This document shows, one piece after another, positions 19,464 through 27,623 of a DNA stretch of 64,000 nucleotides; the stretch's first letter is position 1; every line of letters starts with the position of its first letter. The notes below the pieces were generated by a model, which saw only the letters and a program-made list of their open reading frames with translations, made no database searches and had not been told where the DNA came from. This stretch comes from Rhizobium tropici CIAT 899 (GTDB lineage Bacteria > Pseudomonadota > Alphaproteobacteria > Rhizobiales > Rhizobiaceae). The position numbers were made by a program, and so were the translations under genes. Location: the NCBI RefSeq assembly GCF_000330885.1, contig NC_020062.1, positions 256,374 through 320,373 of the forward strand. Direction: 5' to 3'.

Positions 19464-20273
19464 CTACTCGATCGCGTCGCCTCCAAGTTCCCATTCTTGA
19501 AGGAGCTTGCTGTAGGTCCCATCTGCCCGCATAGCATCGAACGCTGTTTGAATGGCGTTTTCGATCTCGCCGTCCCCCTTGCGGATCGCCATGCCGGTTT
19601 TTATCTTGTTGAATGGCTTGCCGGCGATATCGAACACCTGGCCAGCCTTTTGGAAGAAGAAGGCCGCCGTCTCAAGTGTCGTTCCATAGGCATCGACCTG
19701 CGCGGTCTGGAGGGCCTGCCGCGCATCGGAGTCCTTGGGGAATACGACCACGTTTGCTTCGGGTTTGCCAGCCTCCTTGAAAAGCTTGTTCTGGGCGTCC
19801 AGCAGGCTCTGAATTGTCGTGCCGTTACCAACAGACACTTTCAGACCGGAGATCCCGTCAAGACCTTTGATGTTCTTGGGATTGCCCTTGGCGACCAGCA
19901 GCGACTGACTGGAATACATGTAATTGATGAAATCGACGACTTCACGGCGTTCCGGCTTGTCGAAAAGTTGCGACAGTATCGCGTCACACTGTTTGGCCAT
20001 CAAAGCCGGGATGATTGCGCTGAAGGCGACTTCTTTCCATTCGACTTTCAGCCCCATCCGCTTGGCAATTTCGGTCCCCAGTTCGATCTCGAAGCCGGTC
20101 AGGACCTGGTGCTCGTCATAGAAGCCAAGGGGAGGATTGCCGAACTCGGCGCAAAAGGTAAGCTTTCCGGCATGTGTCAGATTTGCCGGCGGCGCCATAT
20201 TGGCGGCGTTCGCGACACCAGCCGTGAGGACGATGGCAAAGGCGCTCATCAGTTTCAGGGGGAATCGGGTCAT
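19464..20273 (-). CDS. Amino-acid ABC transporter substrate-binding protein
   Basis: This 269-residue periplasmic protein of solute-binding family 3 has a signal peptide (MTRFPLKLMSAFAIVLTAG, cleavage near ANA) and the family motif DEHQVLTGFEIELGTEIAKRMG. It is the first gene of the importer operon. The ligand is not predictable from sequence. The linked gamma-glutamyltransferase and amidase point to a gamma-glutamyl or amide-bearing amino acid. Confidence 0.92.
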   Translation of the reverse strand: MTRFPLKLMSAFAIVLTAGVANAANMAPPANLTHAGKLTFCAEFGNPPLGFYDEHQVLTGFEIELGTEIAKRMGLKVEWKEVAFSAIIPALMAKQCDAILSQLFDKPERREVVDFINYMYSSQSLLVAKGNPKNIKGLDGISGLKVSVGNGTTIQSLLDAQNKLFKEAGKPEANVVVFPKDSDARQALQTAQVDAYGTTLETAAFFFQKAGQVFDIAGKPFNKIKTGMAIRKGDGEIENAIQTAFDAMRADGTYSKLLQEWELGGDAIE

Positions 20274-21116
20274 TTCGATGCTCTCCTTCCGGGGTTTTTC
20301 CGTGCCGCCCTGATATCCAAGTGCGTACGAACGGCCATTTTTCCTGGTTTATTCAGTCACTTACGCGAACCGCTCGACGAAACTCTGGGCAACTGCACGG
20401 AATTGCACCGGCCGGCAGTTCAATACAGTCTCGAGCCAGCCGTTGATCGCGCTACGAAGCGCTCGTCTCGCTTGCTGAACGAAAGTGCGCCGGATGACCG
20501 CGAGTGAACCCGAATATCGGTCAAGAGTGCTAGCTCAATCGTGTCCCTGGGGCGTGGCAAAGCAGGATATTGGCGGTTCTCTGCTGAGGCGCCGGGAAGA
20601 TGAGGGCCGCACTAGGTGATGTGATGGAAGCAGAAAGTCGGGCGCGGGTGAAGGCCCGCGTCATCGTCCCGAAGGAGCACGCTTGTATGTGGGTCGACAA
20701 AGAGGCGATTTCAGCGTCAACAATACACTCGATGCGATAATGGTCTTGTTCATTTTCCCCTCGCTTTACTGAGTTATCGGTTGTTTGGTTATTATCGCTG
20801 TCCCCCAATGCGATCTATCAATACGACAAGGCTAAAAGCTGCTCTATCCACCCTCATCTGCTCGCCTGACGTATTACCTGACCTATTATTAGGCAAAGGG
20901 TCTCCGCCGAGACGTTTGGGCTCTCGGAGCGCTCGACGAAATCGAGCGTGGCGGTTCGGCATTGTGGATGCTAGAAAGTCTGAAAAGGCGCATCGTCACT
21001 AGCATTGGCGATGTGATTACTGCTCAGAGTATGGAATATACGCTCCCGCGTCGCGGCGAGCACATCATAAAGCAGGCCGTCGGCCGGCACATCGGTCCTG
21101 TCGGGATCCACGAAGA
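20274..21116. other. Long intergenic region with a possible gene remnant
   Basis: This 843-base stretch separates the start of the amino-acid importer operon from the 3' end of a LysR gene. I recognise no complete gene. The part near 20274-20350 should contain the importer promoter. Several short open frames exist on both strands without recognisable families. The last 220 bases hold an open frame that ends at the LysR stop, listed separately. Confidence 0.45.
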
Positions 21117-21120
21117 TTAG
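20897..21120 (+). pseudogene. Possible 3' gene remnant, unrecognised
   Basis: A frame follows a TAG at 20894-20896 and stays open for about 74 codons to a TAG at 21118-21120. An internal ATG at 20968 would give 50 residues beginning MLESLKRRIVTSIGDV. The composition is protein-like (balanced charged and hydrophobic residues), and the stop overlaps the convergent LysR stop. There is no ribosome-binding site before the ATG and no family I recognise. It may be the tail of a deleted gene or chance. Confidence 0.2.
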
Positions 21121-22040
21121 ACCCAGACCCGCCCGATCGCATCCAAGGCGGCCTGTATAATCGGATCTTCGACGCGAGCCTCCATGCAGATGAAACTTAA
21201 CGTCGTTGAAATACTCACATTGTCTGCAATCACGAGTCCGTGTGCCTGTTGTTCATGAAGAGCAATCGACTCTCGGCAAAGGCTTAATCCAACCCCGGTC
21301 CGCACCATGGCAACCATGGACATCTCCTGATCCACCTGGGCGATGATATTCTGTCGGACGCCGAGATCTGCAAACAAGCGCGATAGCAACCGATTATGAA
21401 CCGAGGCCTGCGGTGTGCCGATCCAAGGAAGAGATGAGAGCTGTGTCCAATCCGCGCCGCGCACGAAACTCGCGAGCGATGGTGGAGCGACGACGCGATA
21501 GGTCAATTGCGCTAGCTTGCGGATATGAAAAAGCGGTGCGCCTGCTACGGCAATCTCCGCCGAAGGCTCATAGTCTCTCGCGTCGCCGAGATAGAAACCT
21601 GCATCGAGTTCATTTCGTCTCAGCCCTTCTGGCACGTCCCCGCTCATTCCGTGACGTAGTGTGGTTTCTATGCCTGGCCCGCTTTCGATCAGTGCTTTTA
21701 GAAACGCCCCTAGCCGCGTGAACTCAGGGTCGATGATCGTGCCGATCCGTAGTTTTCCTCGGACGCGCGTCGCCAGATGTCCAGCTGTCTGGCCAAAATC
21801 CACCAGAGTGGCAAGCACCTGCTCCGCCTTGGCCGCCAATAGCGCGCCCTCCTGCGTCAACTTCAAGCCTGCGGAAGTCCGCCGGAACAGTGACAGCCCG
21901 GTATCCGCGGCAAGGCGTTTAAGTTGAAGCGTGACCGCGGGCTGGGTGATGTTCAATTGCTCCGCGGCGCGCGTGACGTTGCCCTCGCGCGCCACTGCAA
22001 CGAATGCTCTTAATGTCCTAAGGTCGATCGACTGCAACAT
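21117..22040 (-). CDS. LysR-family transcriptional regulator
   Basis: This 307-residue regulator has an N-terminal winged HTH (about 1-62) with LRTLRAFVAVAREGNVTRAAEQ and QPAVTLQLKRLAADTG. A periplasmic-binding-like effector domain (about 90-300) follows. It is divergent from the GMC oxidoreductase/CoA-transferase operon, with the shared intergenic region at 22041-22132, the usual arrangement for a LysR protein and its target. The ATG at 22040 is chosen; an in-frame GTG at 22067 would add nine residues, and neither has a good ribosome-binding site. The inducer is unknown. Confidence 0.9.
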   Translation of the reverse strand: MLQSIDLRTLRAFVAVAREGNVTRAAEQLNITQPAVTLQLKRLAADTGLSLFRRTSAGLKLTQEGALLAAKAEQVLATLVDFGQTAGHLATRVRGKLRIGTIIDPEFTRLGAFLKALIESGPGIETTLRHGMSGDVPEGLRRNELDAGFYLGDARDYEPSAEIAVAGAPLFHIRKLAQLTYRVVAPPSLASFVRGADWTQLSSLPWIGTPQASVHNRLLSRLFADLGVRQNIIAQVDQEMSMVAMVRTGVGLSLCRESIALHEQQAHGLVIADNVSISTTLSFICMEARVEDPIIQAALDAIGRVWV

Positions 22041-22132
22041 ATTAATTTTACTTATAATGCCTCGCACTATTTGTCATTGGCTTTTCAAGCCGATCATCCG
22101 TTAAGCCTGAAACAAATGCAGGGGAGGAAGCG

Positions 22133-22192
22133 ATGTCTTTTGAAGCTTATGAGTTTGCGTTTCGCAATTGCAACAGGTGGGCATTGCTATGA
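22133..22192 (+). CDS. 19-residue leader peptide coupled to GMC oxidoreductase
   Basis: A strong ribosome-binding site (GGGGAGGAAG, 22121-22130) precedes an ATG at 22133 that opens a 19-codon frame encoding MSFEAYEFAFRNCNRWALL. Its TGA at 22190-22192 overlaps the ATG of the downstream oxidoreductase (22189-22191) as ATGA. The oxidoreductase has no comparably strong site of its own, so ribosomes terminating on the leader probably reinitiate on the enzyme. The peptide has no recognisable domain. It could be a regulatory leader or simply a translation-coupling device; an alternative is that the enzyme uses the in-frame TTG at 22168. Confidence 0.5.
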   Translation: MSFEAYEFAFRNCNRWALL

Positions 22193-23877
22193 CGCGCAGC
22201 GCTTCTCGCCCGTCGGGCGAAGCTTTTGACTACATCGTTGTCGGCGGGGGCTCTGCCGGCTGCCTGCTTGCCAATCGCCTCAGTCGCGATCCGGCGATGC
22301 GGGTCCTGTTGCTGGAAGCCGGTCGCAAAGATGATTATCCGTGGATTCATATCCCTGTCGGTTATCTCTACTGCATCGGCAATCCACGCACCGACTGGCT
22401 GTACAAAACCGAGCCCGATGCTGGCCTGAACGGGCGGTCGCTGCGCTACCCGCGCGGCAAGACGCTTGGCGGCTGCTCTTCCATTAACGGCATGATCTAT
22501 ATGCGAGGCCAGGCGCGCGACTTTGACGGCTGGGCGACGGTGACGGGCGATGACGCCTGGTCCTGGCAGAATTGCCTACCTGATTTCAAGGCGCACGAGG
22601 ACCACTACCGCTTGGACGGCGGCGCGGACCCGAAGACTGGTGGCAACAGCCGGTTTTCCGACATGCACGGCCATGGTGGCGAATGGCGGATCGAGAAGCA
22701 GCGGCTCAAATGGGACATTCTCGAATCCTTCGCCGAGGCCGCGATCGAGGCCGGCATTCCGCGCTCCGGCGATTTCAACAGCGGCGACAATGAGGGCGTC
22801 GGTTATTTCGAGGTCAACCAGCGCTCCGGCTGGCGCTGGAACACGTCGAAGGCTTTCCTGCGCCCTGTACGGAACCGCCCGAACCTTACGATCTGGACAC
22901 GATCCCATGTCGAACGACTGATCCTGGAAGACGATGGTTTCGGCCGCAAGCGTTGCACCGGCGTCATACTCCAGCGGCAGGGGCAGCGCGCAGAGGTGCG
23001 GGCGCGCAGGGAGGTTATCCTGTCCGCCGGCGCGATCGGCTCGCCGCAAATCCTGCAACTATCAGGTATCGGCCCCGCCGGATTGCTAAAGCGCCATGGC
23101 ATTGAGGTTATCCATGACCTGCCGGGCGTCGGGGAAAATCTTCAGGACCATCTTCAAATCCGTGCGGTCTTCAAGGTTGATAATGCAAAGACGCTGAACA
23201 CGCTCGCCAACAGCCTGTTCGGCAAGGCGACGATTGGACTGGAATATGCTTTGAAACGCAGCGGCCCCATGAGCATGTCGCCGTCGCAACTTGGCGCCTT
23301 TACCCGGTCTGACGACAGCCAGGCCCACGCCAACCTGGAATATCACGTCCAGCCGCTCAGCCTCGACGCCTTCGGCGAACCGTTGCACAACGTACCCGCC
23401 TTCACCGCGAGCGTCTGCAATCTCAATCCGACCAGCGTCGGCAGCATACGCATTCGCTCCGACAAGGCGTCGGACGCCCCGGCGATTGCGCCAAACTATC
23501 TCAGCACGGAAGAAGATCGTAAGATCGCTGCAGAAAGCTTGCGGCAGGTGCGCAGGATCGTGTCGCAGCCGGCGCTCGCGAAATACCAGCCGCAGGAATG
23601 GAAGCCCGGCGTGAAGTTCCAGAGTGACGAGGAGCTGGCGCGGCTGGCTGGCGATATCGCCAATACCATTTTCCATCCCGTCGGGACGACGAAGATGGGC
23701 AGCGCCGTCGATCCGATGGCGGTTGTGGACAGCCGTCTCAGGGTGCGGGGTATCGAGGGCCTGCGCGTTGTCGACGCGGGCGTCATGCCGAAGATCACCA
23801 GCGGCAACACTAACGCACCGACGCTGATGATCGCCGAAAAGGCGGCCGGCTGGATCGTCGCCGACGCGCGCGCATAG
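22189..23877 (+). CDS. GMC-family FAD-dependent oxidoreductase (choline dehydrogenase-like)
   Basis: This 562-residue flavoprotein oxidises an alcohol, probably passing electrons to the respiratory chain. The FAD-binding Rossmann motif is DYIVVGGGSAGCLLANRL near the N-terminus. The GMC signature 1 is RGKTLGGCSSINGMIYMRGQ and signature 2 includes SAGAIGSPQILQLSGIGP. The catalytic region contains HPVGTTKMG, and the C-terminus has SGNTNAPTLMIAEKA. It resembles BetA and alcohol dehydrogenases AlkJ/PEG-DH at the family level. It is coupled to the upstream leader ORF and followed 24 bases later by the double CoA-transferase-like gene, suggesting that an alcohol is oxidised and the product acid is activated or transferred to CoA. 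Confidence 0.9.
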   Translation: MTRSASRPSGEAFDYIVVGGGSAGCLLANRLSRDPAMRVLLLEAGRKDDYPWIHIPVGYLYCIGNPRTDWLYKTEPDAGLNGRSLRYPRGKTLGGCSSINGMIYMRGQARDFDGWATVTGDDAWSWQNCLPDFKAHEDHYRLDGGADPKTGGNSRFSDMHGHGGEWRIEKQRLKWDILESFAEAAIEAGIPRSGDFNSGDNEGVGYFEVNQRSGWRWNTSKAFLRPVRNRPNLTIWTRSHVERLILEDDGFGRKRCTGVILQRQGQRAEVRARREVILSAGAIGSPQILQLSGIGPAGLLKRHGIEVIHDLPGVGENLQDHLQIRAVFKVDNAKTLNTLANSLFGKATIGLEYALKRSGPMSMSPSQLGAFTRSDDSQAHANLEYHVQPLSLDAFGEPLHNVPAFTASVCNLNPTSVGSIRIRSDKASDAPAIAPNYLSTEEDRKIAAESLRQVRRIVSQPALAKYQPQEWKPGVKFQSDEELARLAGDIANTIFHPVGTTKMGSAVDPMAVVDSRLRVRGIEGLRVVDAGVMPKITSGNTNAPTLMIAEKAAGWIVADARA

Positions 23878-23901
23878 AAAATTCTTGGGGAGACAAGAGC
23901 A

Positions 23902-26415
23902 ATGACATCGATCGCGCGTTCCGCGCTTCCGCTTTTCGGCGTTCGGGTGGTTGATTTCGGGCAATATATCGCCGGCCCGGCCGTCGCCATGATCCTTGGC
24001 GATCTCGGCGCGACCGTCGTGCATGTCGATCCGCCCGGCGGTCCGCTCTGGGATAATCCCGCCAATGCCATTCTCAACCGCAACAAGCTGATCATCACCC
24101 TCGATCTCAAAACGGAAGAGGGGTTGGATGAGGCAAAAGCGCTGGTGGCGGAAGCCGATATCGTCGTCGAGAATTTCCGCCCCGGCGTGCTCGCCCGGCT
24201 TGGAATCGATTTTGTGGCGCTGCGGACGGCACGGCCGGAACTAATCACCCTGTCGATCCCCGGCTTCGCCTCCGACGACCAACTTCGCCGCGATTGGCGG
24301 GCCTTCGAGGCGGTGATCGCGGCCTCTTCCGGCGTCTTCACGGATATGGGCCTCAATCGCGTTCTGATGGGCATCAATCCGTCTTTCTCACCGCTGCCGC
24401 TCTCGTCCGCCTATGGCACCATGCTGGCGGCGTCCGCGGCAGTTCTGGCGCTTCAGGCGCGCGAGCGCACCGGGCACGGCGATCATATCGAAGTGCCGCT
24501 GGCAAGCGCCGTCATGGAGGGCCTCTCCTACAACTCGATCCTGATCGACGATTATCCGCTGCGCTACCAGACTCAGCGCGAGCGCGAGATCGAGCGGCGC
24601 CGCGAAGAAGGCCTCCCGATGGATATGTCCTATGACGACCTTCAGGAGTTCCTCGATCCCTTCTATCGCAGCTATATGTGCGCCGACGGTCGGATGTTCT
24701 ACGTCGTCTGCCCCAGCCACAAGAACCATGCGAAGCGCTGCCTGAAAGCCCTCGGTCTCTACGACGAGTTGGTGGCCGAGGGATTGCATGAGGAGGAAGA
24801 CACCTATCTGCCGGTCTCACAATGGTCGTCGGACGTGTCGCTTGGTGTGTATCCGCTCCCGAAATTCTGGGCCGACAAGATAGCGAACCGTATGAAGGAG
24901 GTTTTCCTGACCAAGACGGCGGCCGAGTGGGAACGTGTTTTCGGGGAGGGTCTGTTTCCGGGCGCGCCACAGCGCTGGCTGAAGGAATGGATCGCCGACG
25001 ATCACGCCAAGGCTGCCGGATTGATGATCGAGGTGGACGATCCGATCCTCGGCCAGATGATCCAGCCGGGGCCGATGACCTGGCTGCAGGAGAGCGCCGA
25101 AGCCATGCTGACGCCAAGCGCGAGGCGCTGGGGAACGGCCAAGGAGGCGCTTGCGCTTCTCACCCGCATGGAGCGCCCGTCCTTGCCGGCGCCCACGACC
25201 GGCGCCCCCGGCGGCTGGCTGGATGGCGTCAAGGTGCTCGATCTGTGCAACGTGATCGCCGGCCCGCATTCGGTCGCCTATCTCGCCCGTTTCGGCGCGG
25301 AGGTCATCAAGATCGATCCGGCCAAACCGCTCTACGACTGCTGGAACACCGTGATCTTCGGCATGTCGCACATGCGCGGAAAGCAATCCGTGCTGCTGAA
25401 CATCGGTTCGCCCGATGGCCGCGTTGTCTTCGAGGAACTGGTGCGCTCCGTCGACGTTGTGGTCTGGAATGCCACCGACCGTCAAGTCAAGGCGATGGGG
25501 CTCGATGCCGAAAGTCTGAAGGGGCTCAACCCTCAGGCAATCTTCTGCCAGCTCGATTGCTTCGGCGGTCCGCGCACCGGCCCGCGCACCGACTATCTCG
25601 GCTATGACGACCTCGTGCAATCGGCGACTGGGATCATGCTGCGTTTCGGTGGCTCAATGAAAACGCCGGAGGAACATGCTCATGTCGGCACAATCGATGT
25701 CATGTGCGGCTTCGGCGCGGCGCTAGGCATTGCCGCCGCTCTCTACCAGAAATCCAGAACCGGGATCATCGGCCGCCCGCGCACGTCGCTGTCGGCGCTG
25801 ACCGGCCTCGCGCAGATTCCGTTCTGCTACGACTATGCTGGGCGCGGCCCGTTCGATGAACCGTCCGGACGTGAAACAAAGGGTTACCATGGCCTGTCGC
25901 GGCTCTACGAAACATCCTCCGGAGACCATCTGTTGTTGTGCGCTTCGGAAGGCGATCTGCCGCGCTTCGGCAAGATCGAGGATCTGAAGGAGATTGTCGA
26001 GATGGCGGCATCCGAACGCGAGGCTTATCTCGCGAAGGCTTTTATGACCGCGTCTGCAGAAATCTGGCAGCAGCGGTTGCAGGGCGCCGATATCGGCGTG
26101 TCGCTCTGCGAGAACATCGAAACGATCCGCAGCCGCAGCGCCCACATTGCCGACGGCACGCCGGGCATCGACCGGGGCAGCTATTCCTTCTCCATCTTCC
26201 CGAACCATCCGAGCGGACACACGGTCACGCAGCTCGATCCCTTCGCCATCCGTCCGGCTATCGGCAAGGTCACGGCTGTCGCGCCGGCGGAGAAGTACGG
26301 AGCGTCTACCCGCGCCGTTCTCCGAACCCTGAACTACACAGAAGCCGAGATCGACCGGCTGATCGCCTCCGGTACGATCAGCGAGTGCTGGAGTGCTGAG
26401 TATCTGCCGAGCTAG
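23902..26415 (+). CDS. Fused double CaiB/BaiF (family III) CoA-transferase-like protein
   Basis: This 837-residue protein consists of two family III CoA-transferase units in tandem: residues about 10-400 (start GVRVVDFGQYIAGPAVAMILGD) and about 438-830 (start GVKVLDLCNVIAGPHSVAYL). Ordinary members are about 400 residues and form interlocked dimers, so the fusion could fold as an internal pseudo-dimer. By eye the catalytic Asp (D169 in formyl-CoA transferase) is not at its place in either half: the first reads HIEVPLASAVME with S202 there, and the second reads RTSLSALTGLAQ. If correct, its chemistry would differ from classical CoA transfer. GGGGAGAC precedes the start. It is co-transcribed with the GMC oxidoreductase. 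Confidence 0.85.
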   Translation: MTSIARSALPLFGVRVVDFGQYIAGPAVAMILGDLGATVVHVDPPGGPLWDNPANAILNRNKLIITLDLKTEEGLDEAKALVAEADIVVENFRPGVLARLGIDFVALRTARPELITLSIPGFASDDQLRRDWRAFEAVIAASSGVFTDMGLNRVLMGINPSFSPLPLSSAYGTMLAASAAVLALQARERTGHGDHIEVPLASAVMEGLSYNSILIDDYPLRYQTQREREIERRREEGLPMDMSYDDLQEFLDPFYRSYMCADGRMFYVVCPSHKNHAKRCLKALGLYDELVAEGLHEEEDTYLPVSQWSSDVSLGVYPLPKFWADKIANRMKEVFLTKTAAEWERVFGEGLFPGAPQRWLKEWIADDHAKAAGLMIEVDDPILGQMIQPGPMTWLQESAEAMLTPSARRWGTAKEALALLTRMERPSLPAPTTGAPGGWLDGVKVLDLCNVIAGPHSVAYLARFGAEVIKIDPAKPLYDCWNTVIFGMSHMRGKQSVLLNIGSPDGRVVFEELVRSVDVVVWNATDRQVKAMGLDAESLKGLNPQAIFCQLDCFGGPRTGPRTDYLGYDDLVQSATGIMLRFGGSMKTPEEHAHVGTIDVMCGFGAALGIAAALYQKSRTGIIGRPRTSLSALTGLAQIPFCYDYAGRGPFDEPSGRETKGYHGLSRLYETSSGDHLLLCASEGDLPRFGKIEDLKEIVEMAASEREAYLAKAFMTASAEIWQQRLQGADIGVSLCENIETIRSRSAHIADGTPGIDRGSYSFSIFPNHPSGHTVTQLDPFAIRPAIGKVTAVAPAEKYGASTRAVLRTLNYTEAEIDRLIASGTISECWSAEYLPS

Positions 26416-26533
26416 CAGGAAACGGTGGCTTCGGGTTTTGAGGAGGATACCGGAACCACCGGCCGCCCGCCCGGGGTACACGATGGCGCTGACAGGCTTA
26501 AAACTTCAACACCGCGCACCGGGAGGGCGTGCC

Positions 26534-26617
26534 ATGAAAGAACTCTTTGCCTCGACATGCCTTGCAGCAGCGATGCTGACAGCCATGCAAGCCGCATCGG
26601 CAAATTGCGGTATCTAG
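26534..26617 (+). pseudogene. Truncated secreted protein (signal peptide only)
   Basis: After a good ribosome-binding site (GGGAGGG), an ATG at 26534 encodes 27 residues that look like a complete Sec signal peptide: MKELFASTCLAAAMLTAM, then a small-residue cleavage region ASA-NCG. The frame then stops at TAG 26615-26617. The stop overlaps the end of the convergent LysR gene. The likely explanation is that a periplasmic binding protein once followed the CoA-transferase gene and was deleted, leaving its secretion signal. A genuine short secreted peptide is possible but less likely. Confidence 0.5.
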
Positions 26618-27513
26618 GTTTGTCTCCACGCCCCGATCAGCATGCGCATGAAATGCTCCGCGGCAGGCGACAAGGTGCCGCCGCGGCGCCTGACGATCCC
26701 GATGGTGCGCGAGATTTCGGGGTTTCGGATTGGGCGTGTGATCAGGAAGGGATGCTCCCCCTGCGGGGTCGCCATTTTCGGCAGCACTGAAATCCCGAGC
26801 CCTGCCTCAACAAGACCGAGCGATGTGGAAAGATGGGTCACTTCGTAAAACCAGTTGAGCTTGATGTTCGATCTGGCCAGAGCAGCGTCAAGCAATGTCC
26901 TGTTCGCGCTGGAGCGATGAACCGTGATCAGCGGGTAGGGTTCAAGATCCTGCCATCGGACCTCTTTCTTTTCCGCTAGCGGATGGTCGCGCTTGGCTGC
27001 CAGGACAAACGGATCCTCGGCCAGCCTCTCGAAGACCAGATCGCTGTCGGAGCTTCCCATGATGTTGATTCCGAATTCGACTTCGCCGCGCGCGACGGCC
27101 TGCAAGGCGTCGGTGGCAGTCAGATCGAGAATCCGAAGCCGAATATTCGGGTATTCCTGATTGAACTGGCGAATGACGGAAGGCAGGAAATAAAAGGCTG
27201 CTGTGGGCAGGCATGCAATTGTTACCAGCCCCCCGCGATTGGCTCCCAGTTCTCGCATCGAAAACAGCGAGCCGTCGAACTCTTCGAGCATACGCTGCAC
27301 CAGGGGCACGAGCTCGGTTCCAAGGGCTGTGGCCGCGACGTGGCGCGTCGTCCTTTCCAGCAGCGGCGCACCGATCGCCTGCTCCAGCTTTTGAATGCGC
27401 CGGCTGAGCGCAGGTTGCGACATGTTCAGCTGATCGGCAGCGCGATGAAAGCCCTGCAGTTCGACCACGGCGAGGAAGGCTCTCAGGTCAAGGATTTCGC
27501 AATTGATGTTCAT
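26614..27513 (-). CDS. LysR-family transcriptional regulator
   Basis: This 299-residue LysR protein has the winged HTH at residues 1-65 (LRAFLAVVELQGFHRAADQL, QPALSRRIQKLEQAIG) and an effector-binding domain ending near residue 295. It is divergently transcribed from the tautomerase/importer operon across a 110-base AT-rich gap containing three TATCAAT motifs, so that operon is the likely target. Related regulators next to galD genes respond to aromatic-acid pathway intermediates in Pseudomonas; here the effector is unknown. Confidence 0.9.
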   Translation of the reverse strand: MNINCEILDLRAFLAVVELQGFHRAADQLNMSQPALSRRIQKLEQAIGAPLLERTTRHVAATALGTELVPLVQRMLEEFDGSLFSMRELGANRGGLVTIACLPTAAFYFLPSVIRQFNQEYPNIRLRILDLTATDALQAVARGEVEFGINIMGSSDSDLVFERLAEDPFVLAAKRDHPLAEKKEVRWQDLEPYPLITVHRSSANRTLLDAALARSNIKLNWFYEVTHLSTSLGLVEAGLGISVLPKMATPQGEHPFLITRPIRNPEISRTIGIVRRRGGTLSPAAEHFMRMLIGAWRQT

Positions 27514-27517
27514 TCCG

Positions 27518-27592
27518 TATCAATGTCCTCGATTTTAGCATTTTACATATCAATCATTAATTCCATAATAGCAATAACAAGGTGGATTGATA
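27518..27592. promoter_or_regulatory. Candidate LysR operator with three TATCAAT motifs
   Basis: Between the LysR gene and the tautomerase gene, TATCAAT occurs at 27518-27524 and again at 27548-27554 (same strand, 30 bases apart, about three helical turns), and in inverted form (ATTGATA) at 27586-27592. The pattern fits the multi-site binding of a LysR tetramer across a divergent promoter. The region is AT-rich, so some matches may be fortuitous. Confidence 0.4.
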
Positions 27593-27623
27593 CGATAATC
27601 ACATTATCCGGTGAGAAAAACGC

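Noticed and set aside
19368..20507. Plus-strand open frame of about 379 codons
   Set aside because: It is antisense to the amino-acid binding protein and permease genes, which have clear motifs and a signal peptide; the frame has no recognisable domain.
23086..24377. Minus-strand open frames of about 290-310 codons
   Set aside because: They are antisense to the GMC oxidoreductase and CoA-transferase-like genes and have no domain.
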